The notes beneath the pieces were generated by a model. It searched no databases. It had not been told where the DNA came from and saw only the letters and a list, made by a program, of their open reading frames with translations. From contig OY756966.1 in NCBI GenBank assembly GCA_963580455.1, positions 18,727,001-18,791,000 of the forward strand: 64,000 nt of DNA. The letters are read 5' to 3'. The position numbers and the translations under genes are program-made. Shown here piece by piece: positions 1 through 12,221 of the stretch. This DNA comes from Euonymus europaeus (lineage: Eukaryota; Streptophyta; Magnoliopsida; Celastrales; Celastraceae). The number at the start of each line of letters is the position of its first letter. Position 1 is the first letter of the stretch.

Positions 1-141
1 GTACACAAAAGTTTACAAGGGAATGCGTACTGGTTGGTAGACTTGGATGGTCAGCCACATAGAAGATTTATAAATGGCAAGTATTTAAAGCCGTATGTTC
101 CCAGTATTTGGGAATCTATCTCTATAAATATGACTATGTAA
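1..141 (+). CDS. Ty3/gypsy polyprotein C-terminus (partial, enters from left edge)
   Basis: Frame 1 is open from the window edge for 46 codons to a TAA. The peptide contains GNAYWLVDLDGQ and NGKYLKPYVPSIWE, the kind of segment that closes the integrase of Tat-lineage Ty3/gypsy retrotransposons, where a short beta-rich tail ends in a [IV]NGKYLK-type motif. Integrase joins the cDNA to host DNA; only its extreme end is visible. No chromodomain follows, which fits Tat rather than chromoviruses. About 250 bp downstream an antisense PMD/coiled-coil reading frame begins, the arrangement expected for a Tat element with an additional antisense ORF. Lineage is inferred from short motifs; Ty3/gypsy itself is secure. 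Confidence 0.75.
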   Translation, partial: VHKSLQGNAYWLVDLDGQPHRRFINGKYLKPYVPSIWESISINMTM

Positions 142-389
142 AAATAGGTTGTTTTAGCCTTATATAAGCGGGCCATCTGCGGCCGTAGAGATAAATAAAA
201 TATTAGATGTCCTCATGCCACAAAATAAAGCAAATAGTCATAGATGGCAACATAATATTTGATTTGTTGAAAAGAAAGGCTATATAATGGCCAACAAAAT
301 AAAAATACCATAGTTCAGAAACAAGAAAGGCTAAACATTGGCTAAGAAGAGCAAATGTTCAAGGAAAGCAGGAAAAGAAATTGTTCAAG
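142..389. other. Non-coding spacer between gypsy pol and antisense PMD ORF
   Basis: AT-rich sequence with in-frame stops on both strands. It holds no recognisable motif and is the expected untranslated interval between two convergent reading frames. Confidence 0.4.
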
Positions 390-1270
390 CAGTAACATCA
401 ATCTAACATGTGCTTCAGTGTAAACCAAGTGGTTTTGTGAGCCTGAAGACGAGATTGAGTTAGGTGCAAGTCGACAGACTAAATTTGCGCCTCAGATAAT
501 TGTTGCCTGATGATAGATCCAAGAGCATGGAGTTCTATTTGAGAGACTTGGAATTTATCTTGCAGCTGACTTCTCGCATCAAATTGGCGTTCCACCTAAT
601 CTTTCAAAGTTTGGATTTTGAGCTCCAGAGTTTCAATCTCCTGTTGAGAGGCAAGAATTCCGGTTTGTAGTTCAACATCTTCAGCAGGCAGCTTTTATGA
701 ATTTTGTAACAAACCTTCATAGGAAATCCAGTCTGTGTTGAGCTTTTCTAGATTCTGAGTTAGAGATTGCTCCTGAGTCACGTCCTGCTGAAAAAGAGAA
801 GGAAGGTGGCGCAATTCGCATTCAAGGTGGATAAGCCTACTCTTAACATCAGGAGTAATTATGGCGGCTACCTAAAGAATTGTTAAGTATTTCATAGCAT
901 TATGCCTATCTTCTTCTTGAATGTCAAGAAGATCTTTTCCTAAGATTTGTACCATTTCATTGGTAGCATATTGCAAGTCTTCTTCAGTAGGTGCTTTACT
1001 GATGGCAGGAGATGGAGACAAAAAGGAAAAGTCTAAACCAGCCAAAGGATCCACCATGGCAGTGGGAATTACTAAGGTCGGTAACTTATACGATTTTACT
1101 TGCAGTCATGTATTTGGTCATTATTGAGTATTATATGATAATTTATAATCGTATTTGAGTAATGGATATACCTGGGATGAATGAGGAGAACTTGACTCAA
1201 AAACCAGTGGAATTGAAGTCTTCGGAGTCATCTCAGTGGTGTTTGCAACATGGGTAGTTGAAACTTGCTC
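390..1270 (-). pseudogene. Antisense PMD-associated ORF, C-terminal coiled-coil part
   Basis: The minus strand from about 1057 down to 390 reads, with two in-frame stops, as a charged heptad-rich protein rich in E, Q, L and K; segments such as EDRHNAMKYLTIL and ASQQEIETLELKIQTLKD are visible. Coiled coils of this kind follow the plant mobile domain in many retrotransposon-encoded PMD proteins. The upstream half lies beyond the Sirevirus-like insertion (12222-14441), and both halves abut the duplicated ATTGT. Function is unknown; PMD proteins of host origin (MAIN/MAIL1 family) act in silencing and genome stability, but no function is claimed for this copy. Confidence 0.55.
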
Positions 1271-1275
1271 ATTGT
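1271..1275. repeat. Target-site duplication ATTGT (left)
   Basis: Identical to 12217-12221. The pair brackets the Sirevirus-like element and proves the two halves of the antisense PMD frame were once contiguous. Confidence 0.9.
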
Positions 1276-3768
1276 TGAAATCACTAGGCTAACACAAGAG
1301 GGAGGGGGGGGGGGGGTAAATTGTGTCTCCAAAAACAAATTATAAACCCCAAATACAAAAACCACAATCTAAAAACGTACAAATGATCAAAACAGTGCTT
1401 ATAGTATAAATCTGCCAACCAACCAAGTAGATATTATTTGACCTAGCAATTCAAGTCCAAATGAAACGACATTTGGTATGCAATATCACAATACCTTAAT
1501 TAATACTATATCAAAAATTCGGATCAAAATTCAAAGTCTAGCTATATGCACAGTGCATGGACAGATTGCTATTCCAGAAAATTAATTATCAAAAGTATAC
1601 CTAGAATCCACTAATCACAAGTTGTTCAACCACAAGCAATATCCCAACAAGCAATGGCAGCAAGCAACACCCTAATATCAATTTATAAGTCACACAAATC
1701 ACTAATAGCACCAAACAAGAAAGGACATAAAAAATTAGAGTGCACAAGGATATATAGTGGTTCGGTGCTCACACCTACATCCACTATCTAAGCTCTCAAG
1801 CGTAGGATTTTCAAATCCACTAAAGGATATAAGTGGTTTTGCAAGTTCACCACAAACTTAGGGTTTTCAAGCACACCCCAAAATTGTACACCACCAAGGT
1901 TTGAAGCTAACCTTAAACTTTCACACACCTCTCAAAGGTAATGCCCTCAAAAGGGACTTTTACAAGTGATTTGGTTTTTTGGTTCTCTCAAGATTAGCTC
2001 TAAGCTATTTGGATGAGGAACACTTAATGTATCAATGTAAAGCTCACTGGTAGGATATAAATTTGGCTCAAATTCATGGCTTTCACTCAACCAAAGGTTC
2101 ACACAAAGTCTCACAAAGATGGAAATAAGTTTAGGAGAAGCTTTGTGGAAAGTAGCTCAAGAACACTCAAAGAAATACCTTAATGATTTTGGCTTGAAAG
2201 TGTGTCTTAGCTTGAGGTTGATGAAGGAAAGATGATGATCATAATCTCAGCAAATGATGATCAAAAGATCAAGAGAATATCACTCAAAAATTGTAGAAAA
2301 AAGAACAAAAGCTCTCTTGGTAATTTTTGCTCATAAGTTTTCCGAGTGTGGAATGAAGCATGACTTTCCTCTTCATTTGTCTCCATTTAATCTTGGCCAT
2401 TGCATCTTGTTAATCTTCAATCTCAGCCATCAATCAACTTATAATCTCTGCCCTTCATCTTCAAAAATGAAATCAATCAACACCATTGAAAGGCTAGCCG
2501 TTATTGACTTTTGGTCAACCTTTGATTCAAATTTCAAATCTTGGCTCCAAGGTTTGTTTGGATCTTTTGTGCTTCTTGTTAAAATCTTCTTCATGCTTAT
2601 AAAGGCTTCAACAATCAACCAAACAACCCTTGCAAGGCACACACAAAATTCCCCCCAAAATACTTGAAAACAAGAACATAATAGTACATGGTGATGTGGA
2701 CAATTTTCCTCCAAGTGTTTTGGCTCCAATCTTTTTCATTTGATTTAAATTGAATCCAAGGCTTCTCAAACTCCCTCCAAAGGCTCCTAAGGCTTTCTAG
2801 AAGGGTTATGACCAAGCCCCTACTACAAATAAATCATCCAACATTAATTCAACTTAGTCTAACCCATGGAAGATCAATTTGAGGAATTTAGGCTATTTTG
2901 GATAAGAATTGGTTGCACCAATTTAAGTCTTCTTCACTCCAAATTTGGTCAAATTTCTCAATAAATATGTCTTAGACTATTTCCTAAATAAATCCTTCAA
3001 TGTAGCTCACATAATCTCAATTGCTCCCAAATAGGGTTTCCTAGGGGATTTCGGTTTCTAAGTGCCTAAACAATGAAACCTCAATACTCCATGACCATTT
3101 AATATCCTCAATTAATGTCCCAAATAAGTTTATGATTTGTACCTACAAATAAATGAGTGATAGAACACTCCAATTTTGCTTGTAAGCTCAAAGAGCTTCA
3201 ATGCTTGCACTTGGGTTAACCAACATGATATAAGCTCAATAAAATTCAAGTAAGCACATGATAAATCAATTTATCTATATAAGAATGTGCATACAAAATT
3301 TCACTTATAATTGAGGTCGTTTGGTCATTCAATTTGATCATGCAAATCTCAACTAGGCTAGTTTCACAACAACACTAGTGAATTAATTTCAACTGACAAA
3401 TTGAACATGATAGACTTAAAATTGACCTGACAATATTTCACAATGAAAAATTCCAGAGTGTCTTAAATAATTTTCAAAATAAGAATCAAGTCAATCAGAG
3501 ATCATATGAATAAGTTATGACAATTCAACCAACGTGTGCACAGTGTGATGTTTGAACAATTTTTTGTAGTGCGAAAATGAAAAATTCCAAAATCATCAAA
3601 TTCATATCAAATATGATCAAACATGATTGCAAAGATATATAATGAAGCTTAAATTAGTAGAGAAAATACATTTCATGATTCATCCAAATTCATCCAAAGA
3701 TAAGCACAATCAAATAGTCCAATACGTATTTTGCATCAAAACATAATTGTAGGACATATTGTCCAACA
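1276..3768 (-). repeat. 3' LTR of Sirevirus-like element (2,493 bp)
   Basis: Direct repeat of 9734-12216. In element orientation it starts TGTTGGACAATATG and ends CCTAGTGATTTCA. It contains a stem-loop (1755-1786, TAGTGG...CCACTA with inner GGTG/CACC) directly followed on the element strand by a TATATAT box. Near its outer edge (1304-1316) it has a run of 13 G, against 8 at the equivalent place of the other LTR. Open frames inside it (for example 2254-2667) occur in both LTRs but match no protein family I recognise. Confidence 0.93.
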
Positions 3769-4453
3769 ATCTCCCCCTTTTTGATGATTACAAAAATACA
3801 TGATGTTAAAAAGGGCTATTTGATACCAATTAAATTTGGATACCAAATGTCATGCATAAAGTGAGCAAAATTATATCTCCATTTTGAAATCAAATAAAAT
3901 TTGAGATAATTTGTAATATTTTCAAAATCTTATGATGCTCACCCTCACTCTAAGCTTCCTACTCTCCCTTAACATGGCAAGCTCACTCCCCCTTAAGTTG
4001 TGCAACTAATATGCATTTTTAATCAAATCACATGCACTTTTTCATCAATTATCTCTCCCGCTTTTTGTAAGAGCTCAAAAAGGTGAGGAAATAGGGGTAA
4101 TGCAACTTCAAAAACAATGAATGGTTTAACTCAATGAAGTGCATCAACTAATGCTTCCTAAGCCATGTAAAAACATTGAATGCATAGCTTGAAAATCATT
4201 CAAAATACCAATTAAAAATCAAATATGTTTTCAAGCTCATATATGCTAGCAAGGAATACCAATAACATGGAAGCAATCATGGATCACCATTTAAGCAAGG
4301 AATCACATCAAACACATAAGAGTTTATTTAGGAACTCCCCCTACACATGTGCATCTCATTCAAATAAGTATATATAACCAATCGAGATGTGTCACATGCA
4401 ATCAAGTAAAGACCATGCATTCGGGGTGCATCAATCAATCCTAATGCATCTCT
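3769..4453 (-). promoter_or_regulatory. Polypurine-tract cluster between pol and 3' LTR
   Basis: On the element strand the sequence abutting the 3' LTR is AAAAAGGGGGAGAT (complement of 3769-3784), the primer for plus-strand synthesis. Further copies of the same GGGGGAG-type tract occur at about 3986-3996, 4054-4065 (degenerate) and 4335-4342. Repeated tracts upstream of the 3' LTR are a known conserved feature of Sireviruses. The rest of this 685-bp interval is untranslated, and no env-like ORF is present. Confidence 0.75.
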
Positions 4454-7400
4454 TTATTTTATAAATCTATCCTTAGCTAATGGTTTTGTAAGAAAATCGG
4501 CAATATTGTGTTCTCCTTCAACATATTCAAGCACAATGTTTCCTTTAGCTACATGATCTCTTATAAAATGATGTCTAATCTCAATGTGTTTGGCTTTTCC
4601 ATGATGAACCGGATTCTTAGATAAATGGATTGCACTAATGTTGTCACATTGAATAAGTGTGTTATTAAATGACATATTAAAATCAATCAATTGTTGTTTA
4701 ATCCATAGAATTTGTGCAACACAACTACCTATGGCCATGTATTCGGCTTCGGTTGTACTTAGAGCAACACAAGTTTGTTTCTTTGAAAACCAAGATATAA
4801 TCATGTTCCCTAGGTATTGGCATGTACCACTTGTACTTTTCCTATCGATTCTACAACCTCCATAATCAGCATCACTAAAAGCATTCAAGTCAAATGAGGA
4901 TTTTCTATCATACCATAACCCTAAGGTTGGTGTATCTTTCAAATATCTCAACATCCTCCTAACGGCCGTTAAGTGTGATTCTTTAGGATTAGATTGATAT
5001 CTAGCACACATACACACACTAAACATGATATCCGACCTAGATGCGGTCAAATAAAGTAAACTTCCAATCATAGACCTATACATCTTTTGATCCACCTCTT
5101 TGCTTTTAAGGTCGACTTCTAATTTAGATGTCACCCCCATTGGTGTAGAACATCCTTTAGACAAATCCATACCAAACCTTTTAAGCAAGTCATAAGCGTA
5201 TTTAGTTTGACTTATGTGAACGCCATGTGAGGTTTGTCTAATTTGCAATCCTAGAAAATATGTTTACTCACCCATCATAGACATTTCAAATTCACTTTTC
5301 ATGCACATAGCAAATTCATCACACATTGATTCCAACGTAGCACCAAATATAATGTCATCCACATCTATTTGCACAATCAACAAGTCATCACCTTTGCATT
5401 TAGTAAACAAAGTATTATCAATACTACCACAAGAAAAATCATTTTCTAACAAGAATTTACTAAGTCTCTCATACCATGCCCTAGGTGCTTGTTTTAAGCC
5501 ATACAATGTCTTGTCTAATTTATAAACATGATTAGGGTATTCTTTAGATTCAAAACCCGGAGGTTGTTTAACATAAACTTCCTCATTTATCACACCATTC
5601 AAGAAAGCACTCTTAACATCCATTTGAAAAAGTTTAAAACCCTTATAGCATGCAAAAGCTAATAAAAGTCTAATGGCCTCCAACCTTGCAACCGGTGCAA
5701 AGGTTTCTTCATAATCTATACCCTCTTCTTGACAATAACCTTGAGCTACTAGCCTAGCCTTCTTCCTAGTCACTTCACCATTCTCATTCATCTTATTTCT
5801 AAACACCCATTTGGTTCCAATAATGGTGTGGTCTCTAGGTTTTGGAACAAGTGTCCAAACCTTGCTTCTTTCAAATTGTTCAAGTTCTTCTTGCATAGCA
5901 AAAATCCAATCTTCATCAATTAAAGAATCTTTTACATTCTTAGGTTCTATCATAGATATCATAGCATAAATATTTAAAGGATGAGAGTTGACCGTCGAAT
6001 TCAATCTTGATCTTGTTTGAATGCCTTTTGAGAAGTCTCCAATGATAAGCTCTTTAGGATGCATGTGTTTGTCCTTCTTTTGAAGCCTATTTCCTTGATT
6101 ATTAGAGCTGCCCGATTGTATATCATTACCATGCTCATCATGATCTTCATTATTAGACATAGGTTCCACTTGGTTTTCTTGATTTGATGTAGCATCATTT
6201 GAGATTTCCATCTCCTTCAGGCTTCCCACCAATAAATCATCACCCTCTTTTATTTGTAGATCATGACCACCATTAGAGTGTGAACTCTTTGGATGATCTA
6301 GCCCTTCAAAACCTGAAATTTCTTCTTCTACAAGCACATTTGGATCAAGTGAAAACATATCATCGAATTTAACATGCACACTTTCTTCCACAACCTTAGA
6401 CTTATCATTAAAAACTCTATAAGCTCTAGAATGAGTAGAATAACCAAGAAATATACCAATTTCACTCTTAGCATCAAACTTATCAAGATTGTTTTTTGTA
6501 TTCAAAATATAGCATTTACAACCAAACACTCTAAAATAGTCAACTTTAGGCTTCCTAGCATTCAAGAGCTCATATGAAGTCTTTTTCAAAATCTTTCTAA
6601 TAGACAACCTATTAGAGACATAACATGCATTATTTATAGCTTCGGCCCAAAAGTGTTTAGGTAAGGCATATTCAAGCATCATGGTTCTACCTAACTCTTG
6701 TAGTGACCTATTTTTCCTTTCAACAACTCTATTTTGTTGTGGTGTTCTAGGTGCACTAAAATTATGTTTAATATCATAAGAGTCACATAAAGCATCAAAT
6801 CTATAGTTTTCAAATTCACCTCCATGGTCACTCCTAATTTTGGAAACATGCAATTCATGCTCATTTTGCACTCTTTTAATGAAAGATTTAAACTCATGTA
6901 ATGCATCACTTTTATGAGCTAAAAACAAACACCAAGTAAATCTTGAATAATCATCAACAATAACAAATGCATAATACTTGCCTCCTAAACTCTTTGTCCT
7001 ACTAGGACCAAACAAATCAATATGCAATAGTTGAAGCGGCCTAGAAGTAGAAACAACATTTTTTGATTTAAAAGACTCCTTAATTTGCTTACCTCTAATG
7101 CAATGTTCACATATAATGGAATCACAAAACTTCAACTTGGGTAAGCCTCTAACTAATTCTTTTGAACTAAGCTTTCTCAAAGTAGAAACACCTACATGAC
7201 CCAATCTTCTATGCTAATACAACACAACATCATTAGAAGAAATCAAACATGTCATATTATCATTCATCATATTTAAGTCAAGTGCATACATATGACCTAT
7301 TCTAACACCGGATGTAATGATATTATCATGCTCATCTACAATACAACATTTACCTTTCTTAAAATGAGAATCATATCCTTTATCCGCTAATTGACTAATG

Positions 7401-7650
7401 CTAAGCAAATTAAATTGCAACCTTTCAACCAAAAGACAATCATTTAGAGAAAAGGAACTCTTACCAACCGATCCTATGCCTAGAATCTTTCCCTTAGAAT
7501 TGTCTCCAAAAGTGACATAACCACCATTCTTCTTTTCCTTGAATGAAGTAAATAAGGTTCGATCTCCACTCATGTGCCTTGAGCATCCACTATCCAAGTA
7601 CCATTGGCATGGATTGGATGAAGACTTGAAGCATACCTAACCATGTGAAT
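4454..7650 (-). pseudogene. Sirevirus-like pol: protease, integrase, reverse transcriptase, RNase H
   Basis: Domains in order on -: protease with DSGCSRHMSG (7214-7597); integrase with the zinc-binding start [16 protein letters not shown] and core (D...D...E region, [11 protein letters not shown]) at about 6500-7204; reverse transcriptase from [15 protein letters not shown] through [12 protein letters not shown] to the QIDVDDI catalytic motif (about 5290-5900); and RNase H with DADYGG and ALSTTEAEYMA (4454-5248). The polyprotein is interrupted by stop codons near 7648, 7211 and 5261, each in otherwise continuous homology, so only single-codon damage is seen. The catalytic aspartates are preserved. 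Order and motifs place it in Ty1/copia, Sirevirus lineage. Confidence 0.92.
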
Positions 7651-9676
7651 TCAAAAGACCTTAGGTATCCAAACTTTGGATCCTTGAGGGTTAGATACAA
7701 TAGCATAGACATTTAATTTTAGCACAACACTTGCATAATCAATTTTGTCATCATATTTCAAGCACTTTGGCACCCAAACCTTTTTCAAACTCACTTTCCT
7801 CACTCTAGGGTGTGTGCCCCTAGATGAAGATACACTACCCAAGGAGTGAGCACCTTTGGCCTTTGCTTTTGAAGCCTTGGTCGAGCCTTTTATAGTCCTT
7901 GAAGTTTTAGTCAAGTCTCCTTTAGGTCTTACAAGCTTAACCGATTCTTCATTTTCACATTTAAAACCATCAAGAGTCATAGCATCATAACCAAGTCCAC
8001 TCCTATCTAAATAATGCCTTTGAGAGGCCAACATTTCATCCAATTTCAAGGAACTCATGGCAAATTTAGACAATTGAGTTTCTAGAAATCTATTTTTTTT
8101 CTTTTATCATATCAAGCTCATGTTGCAAAGAAGTAGCATTGGAAAGCATTACACACTCATGTTCATCCCATGTAACTAATTCTTCTTCTAACTCAAGCAC
8201 CCTAGCTTTAAGATGATCATAATCATGCATATTTACATTTGAATTTTCAGCCATACAAGCATTCTCATCAAGCATAAGAGATTTTTGTTTTAAACACTTA
8301 TTCTCATCAATCAAAACATCATGCTCAAGTATCATATTATCATTTTTAGCAAATATATAAACATACTTGGCATTCAACTCCTCAAGTTCACTAACATGCA
8401 TTTCATCATTTTTCATAAGTCTAGCATTTTCTTTCTTAAGTTGTTTGCACTTTCTAAGCAACATACCATGAGAATCACATAAATCATCATAATTGGAATA
8501 CAATTCATCATAGGTTAAAGGAGTAGAAGATGAGTCAATTTTCTTTCTTTTACCATCTCATCTTGAGAAGATGAGTCAATTTTCTCCTCTTTTGCTATAA
8601 GACAAAAGTGTGCCTTATGCTCCATCTCATCCTCACTTGATGAGCTTGATGATGAATCATCCCATGTTGCTTTCAATGCCTTCTTCTTCTCTTTGCCTTT
8701 TCCCTTGTGATATTTCTTGGATGCTTTGGGGCATTCTGCTTGGAAGTGGCCAACCTTGCCACAATTGAAGCAAGATGACTTCTCTCTTTCCTTCTCCTTT
8801 CCCTTGAACTTCCTATTCCTGAATCCTCCTCTTTTGTTCTTCACAAACTTCTTAAGTTCTTCACCATCATTGCCATCTCATGATCACTATCCTCATCACT
8901 TTTTCACTACTTGAAGAGTTCTCTTCATCCTTCACCTTAGAAGCCATGGCCCCTTTAGGTTTAGTAGTCACGACTAGGGCAATGCCCTTCTTCCTTTGAG
9001 GCTCTTCATCCACTCTATTCAAGAATTTTATCTCATGAGTCATCAAACTCCCAATGAGCTCGTCCAACTTCAAAGTCCTCAAGTCTTTGGCCTCCTCGAT
9101 GGCGGTAACCTTCTCACTGCAATTTCTAGGTAAGCTCCTTAGAACTTTTTGCACCTTGTCATGCATAGGGTAAGGTTTGCCAAGTGCATTCAAATCATTG
9201 CATATGCATGTCAACCTATTAAACATGTCACTAATGTATTAACCTTCAAGCATTTTAAACAATTCATACTTTTGCACTAACATGTTAATTTTGCAATCTT
9301 TAACTTGACTAGTTCCTTCATGCTTTAATTCTAGCATTTCCCATATCTCTTGAGCACTAGTACATGCACTAATATGATCATACTCACCCCTAGCTAATGC
9401 AATGTGTAACAAGTTAATTGCTTTCTCATTTAAACTCACCTTCTTGTCATCACTCTCACTATACTCATTTTCATCATTAGGAACTACCTTATCTCCCTCT
9501 CTCTTAGTAGGAATGAATGGTCCATTCTCTATAACTCTCCACAAAGCCATGTCCATACTCCTAAGAAAAATCTTCATCCTATTCTTCCAAAAACCATAGT
9601 CCTTTCCATCAAAGAACGGTGGCCTATTTGATGACAAGCCCTCACCATCATGTGGTCTAGTACTAGTGTAAGCCAT
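7651..9676 (-). pseudogene. Sirevirus-like gag with CCHC knuckle and coiled-coil extension
   Basis: The start at 9676 gives MAYTSTRPHDGEGL followed by the copia Gag signature PPFFDGKDYGFWKNRM (UBN2-type domain, 9239-9676; continued 8867-9226). A zinc knuckle CFNCGKVGHFQAEC follows at about 8740-8782, then a Ser/Glu-rich patch, then a heptad-rich coiled coil (8090-8503, KENARLMKNDEMHVSELEEL), then a basic tail (7651-8073) leading to protease. The long coiled-coil region after the knuckle is typical of Sirevirus Gag. Breaks: a stop near 9238, a frameshift near 8866, and stops near 8512 and 8088. Gag packages element RNA in virus-like particles; this copy cannot make a full-length product. Confidence 0.88.
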
Positions 9677-9719
9677 TTGATCTAAGCTAGAATGTTAATT
9701 CTAATACTTTGCTAATCTC

Positions 9720-9731
9720 GCTCTGATACCA
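9720..9731 (-). promoter_or_regulatory. Primer-binding site, initiator tRNA-Met type
   Basis: The minus strand reads TGGTATCAGAGC, complementary to the 3' end of plant initiator tRNA-Met, two bases (AT) downstream of the 5' LTR end. This fixes element orientation and the LTR boundary at 9734. Confidence 0.92.
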
Positions 9732-9733
9732 AT

Positions 9734-12216
9734 TGAAATCACTAGGCTAACACAAGGAGGGGGGGTGAATTGTGTCTCCAAAAACAAAGTATAACCCCCA
9801 AATACAAAAACCATAATCTAAAAACGTACGAATAATCAAAACAGTGTTTATAGTACAAATCTGCCAACCAACCAAGTAGATATTATTTTACCTAGCAATT
9901 CAAGTCCAAATACAATGAAATTTGGTATGCAATATCACAATACCTTAATTAATACTATATCAAAAATTCAGATCAAAATTCGAAGTCTAGCTATATGAAC
10001 AGTGCACGGATAGATTGCTATTCTAGAAAATTAACTATCAAAAGTATACCTAGAATCCACTAATCACAAGTTGTTCAACCACAAGCAATATCCCAACAAG
10101 TAATGGCAGCAAGCAACACCATAATATCAATTTATAAGTCACACAAATCACTAATAGCACCAAACAAGAAAGGACATAAAAATTAGAGTGCACAAGGATA
10201 TATAGTGGTTCGGTGCTCACACCTACATCCACTACCTAAGCTCTCAAGCTTAGGATTTCCAAATCCACTAAAGGATATAAGTGGTTTTGCAAGTTCACCA
10301 CAAACTTAGGGTTTTCAAGCACACCCCAAAATTGTATACCACCAAGGTTTGAAGCTAACCTTAAACTTTCACACACCTCTCAAAGGTAATGCCCTCAAAA
10401 GGGACTTTTACAAGTGATTTGGTTTTTTGGTTCTCTCAAGATTAGCTCTAAGCTATTTGGATGGGGAACACTTAATCTCTCAATGTAAAGCTCACTGGTA
10501 GGATTTAAATTTGGCTCAAATTCGTGGCTTTCACTCAACCAAAGGTTCACACAAAGTCTCACAAAGATGGAAATAAGTTTAGGAGAAGCTTTGTGGAAAG
10601 TAGCTCAAGAACACTCAAAGAAATACCTTAATGATTTTGGCTTGAAAGTGTGTCTTAGCTTGAGGTTGATGAAGGGAAGATGATGATAATAATCTCAGCA
10701 AACGATGATCAAATGATCAAGAGAAGATCACTCAAAAATTGTAGAATAAAGAACAAAAGCTCTCTTGGTAATTTTTGCTCATAAGTTTTTCGAGTGTGGA
10801 ATGAAGCATGACTTTCCTCTTCATTTGTCTCCAATTAATCTTGGCCATTGCATCTTGTTAATCTTCAATCTCAGCCCTCAATCAACTTATAATCTCTGCC
10901 CTTCATCTTCAAAAGTGAAATCAATCAACACCATTGAAAGGCCAGCCGTTATTGACTTTTGGTCAACCTTTGATTCAAATTTCAAATCTTGGCTCCAAAG
11001 TTTGTTTGGATCTTTTGTGCTTCTTGTTAAACTCTTCTTCATGCTTAGAAAAGCTTCAACAATCAACCAAAAAACCCTTGCAAGGTACACACGAAATTCC
11101 TCCCGAAATACTTGAAAACAAGAACATAATAGTACATGGTGATGTGGACAATTTTCCTCCAAGTGTTTTTGCTCCAATCTTTTTCATTTGATTTCAAATG
11201 AATCCAAGGCTTCTCAAACTCCCTCCAAAGGCTCCTAAGACTTTCTAGAAGGGTTATGACCAAGCCCCTACTCCAAATAAATCATCCAACATTAATTCAA
11301 CTTAGTCTAACCCATGGAAGGTCAATTTGAGGAATTTAGGCTATTTTGGATAAGAATGGGTTGCACCAATTTAAGTCTTCTTCACTCCAAATTTGGTCAA
11401 CTTTCTCAATAAATATGTATTAGACTATTTCCTAAATAAATCCTTCAATGTAGCTCACATAATCTCAATTGCTCCCAAATAGGGTTTCCTAGGGGATTTC
11501 GGTTTCTAAGTGCCTAAACAATGAAACCTCAATACTCCATGACCATTTCATATACTCAATTAATGTCCCAAATAAGTGTATGATTTTTACCTACAAAGAA
11601 ATGAGTGATAGAACACTCCAATTTTGCTTGTAAGCTCAAAGAGCTTCAATGCTTGCACTTGGGTTAACCAATATGATATAAGCTCAATAAAATTCAAGTA
11701 AGCACATGGTAAATCAATTTATCTATATACAAAGCTGCATACAAAATTTCACTTATAATTGAGGTCGTTTGGTCATTCAATTTGATCATGCAAATCTCAA
11801 CTAGGCTAGTTTCACAACAACACTAGTGAATTAATTTCAACTGACAAATTGAACATGATAGATTTAAAATTGACCTGAAAATATTTCAAAATGAAAAATT
11901 CCAGAGTGTCTGAAATAATTTTCAAAACCAGAATCAAGTCAATCAGAGATCATATGAATAAGTTATGACAATTCAACCAACGTGTGCACAGTGTGATGTT
12001 TGAACAATTTTTTATAGTGCGAAAATGAACAAGTCCAAAATTATCAAATTCATATCAAATATGATCAAACATGATTCCAAAGATATATAATGAAGCTTAA
12101 ATTAGTAGAGAAAATACATTTCATGATTCGTCCAAATTCATCCAAAGATAAGCACAATCAAATAGTCCAATACATATTTTGCATCAAAACATAAATGTAG
12201 GACATATGGTCCAACA
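9734..12216 (-). repeat. 5' LTR of Sirevirus-like element (2,483 bp)
   Basis: Direct repeat of 1276-3768. It is adjacent to the primer-binding site, so it is the promoter-bearing LTR. The stem-loop is at 10203-10234, followed on - by a TATATAT-type box (about 10197-10205). It is flanked on its outer side by ATTGT (12217-12221). Confidence 0.93.
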
Positions 12217-12221
12217 ATTGT

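Larger units (their letters stand above)
1276..12216 (-). mobile_element. Complete Sirevirus-like Ty1/copia retrotransposon (10,941 bp)
   Basis: Two direct LTRs (1276-3768 and 9734-12216) begin TG and end CA in the + reading and are flanked by the identical 5-bp duplication ATTGT (1271-1275, 12217-12221). Between them on - lie gag with one CCHC knuckle, protease, integrase, reverse transcriptase and RNase H in copia order. The primer site TGGTATCAGAGC (initiator Met tRNA type) follows the 5' LTR after a 2-nt spacer. A polypurine tract touches the 3' LTR, and further copies lie upstream. Long LTRs, a coiled-coil Gag extension and multiplied polypurine tracts are Sirevirus (SIRE/Maximus) hallmarks. 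By eye the LTRs differ at only a few sites per 100 bp, so insertion is fairly recent, but at least six breaks in gag-pol make the copy non-autonomous. Confidence 0.95.

Noticed and set aside
2254..2667. 137-codon ORF in the Sirevirus-like LTR, with a parallel at 10765-11115
   Set aside because: It is inside LTRs, shows no family motif, and its start is not kept between the two LTRs; conservation is explained by LTR identity.
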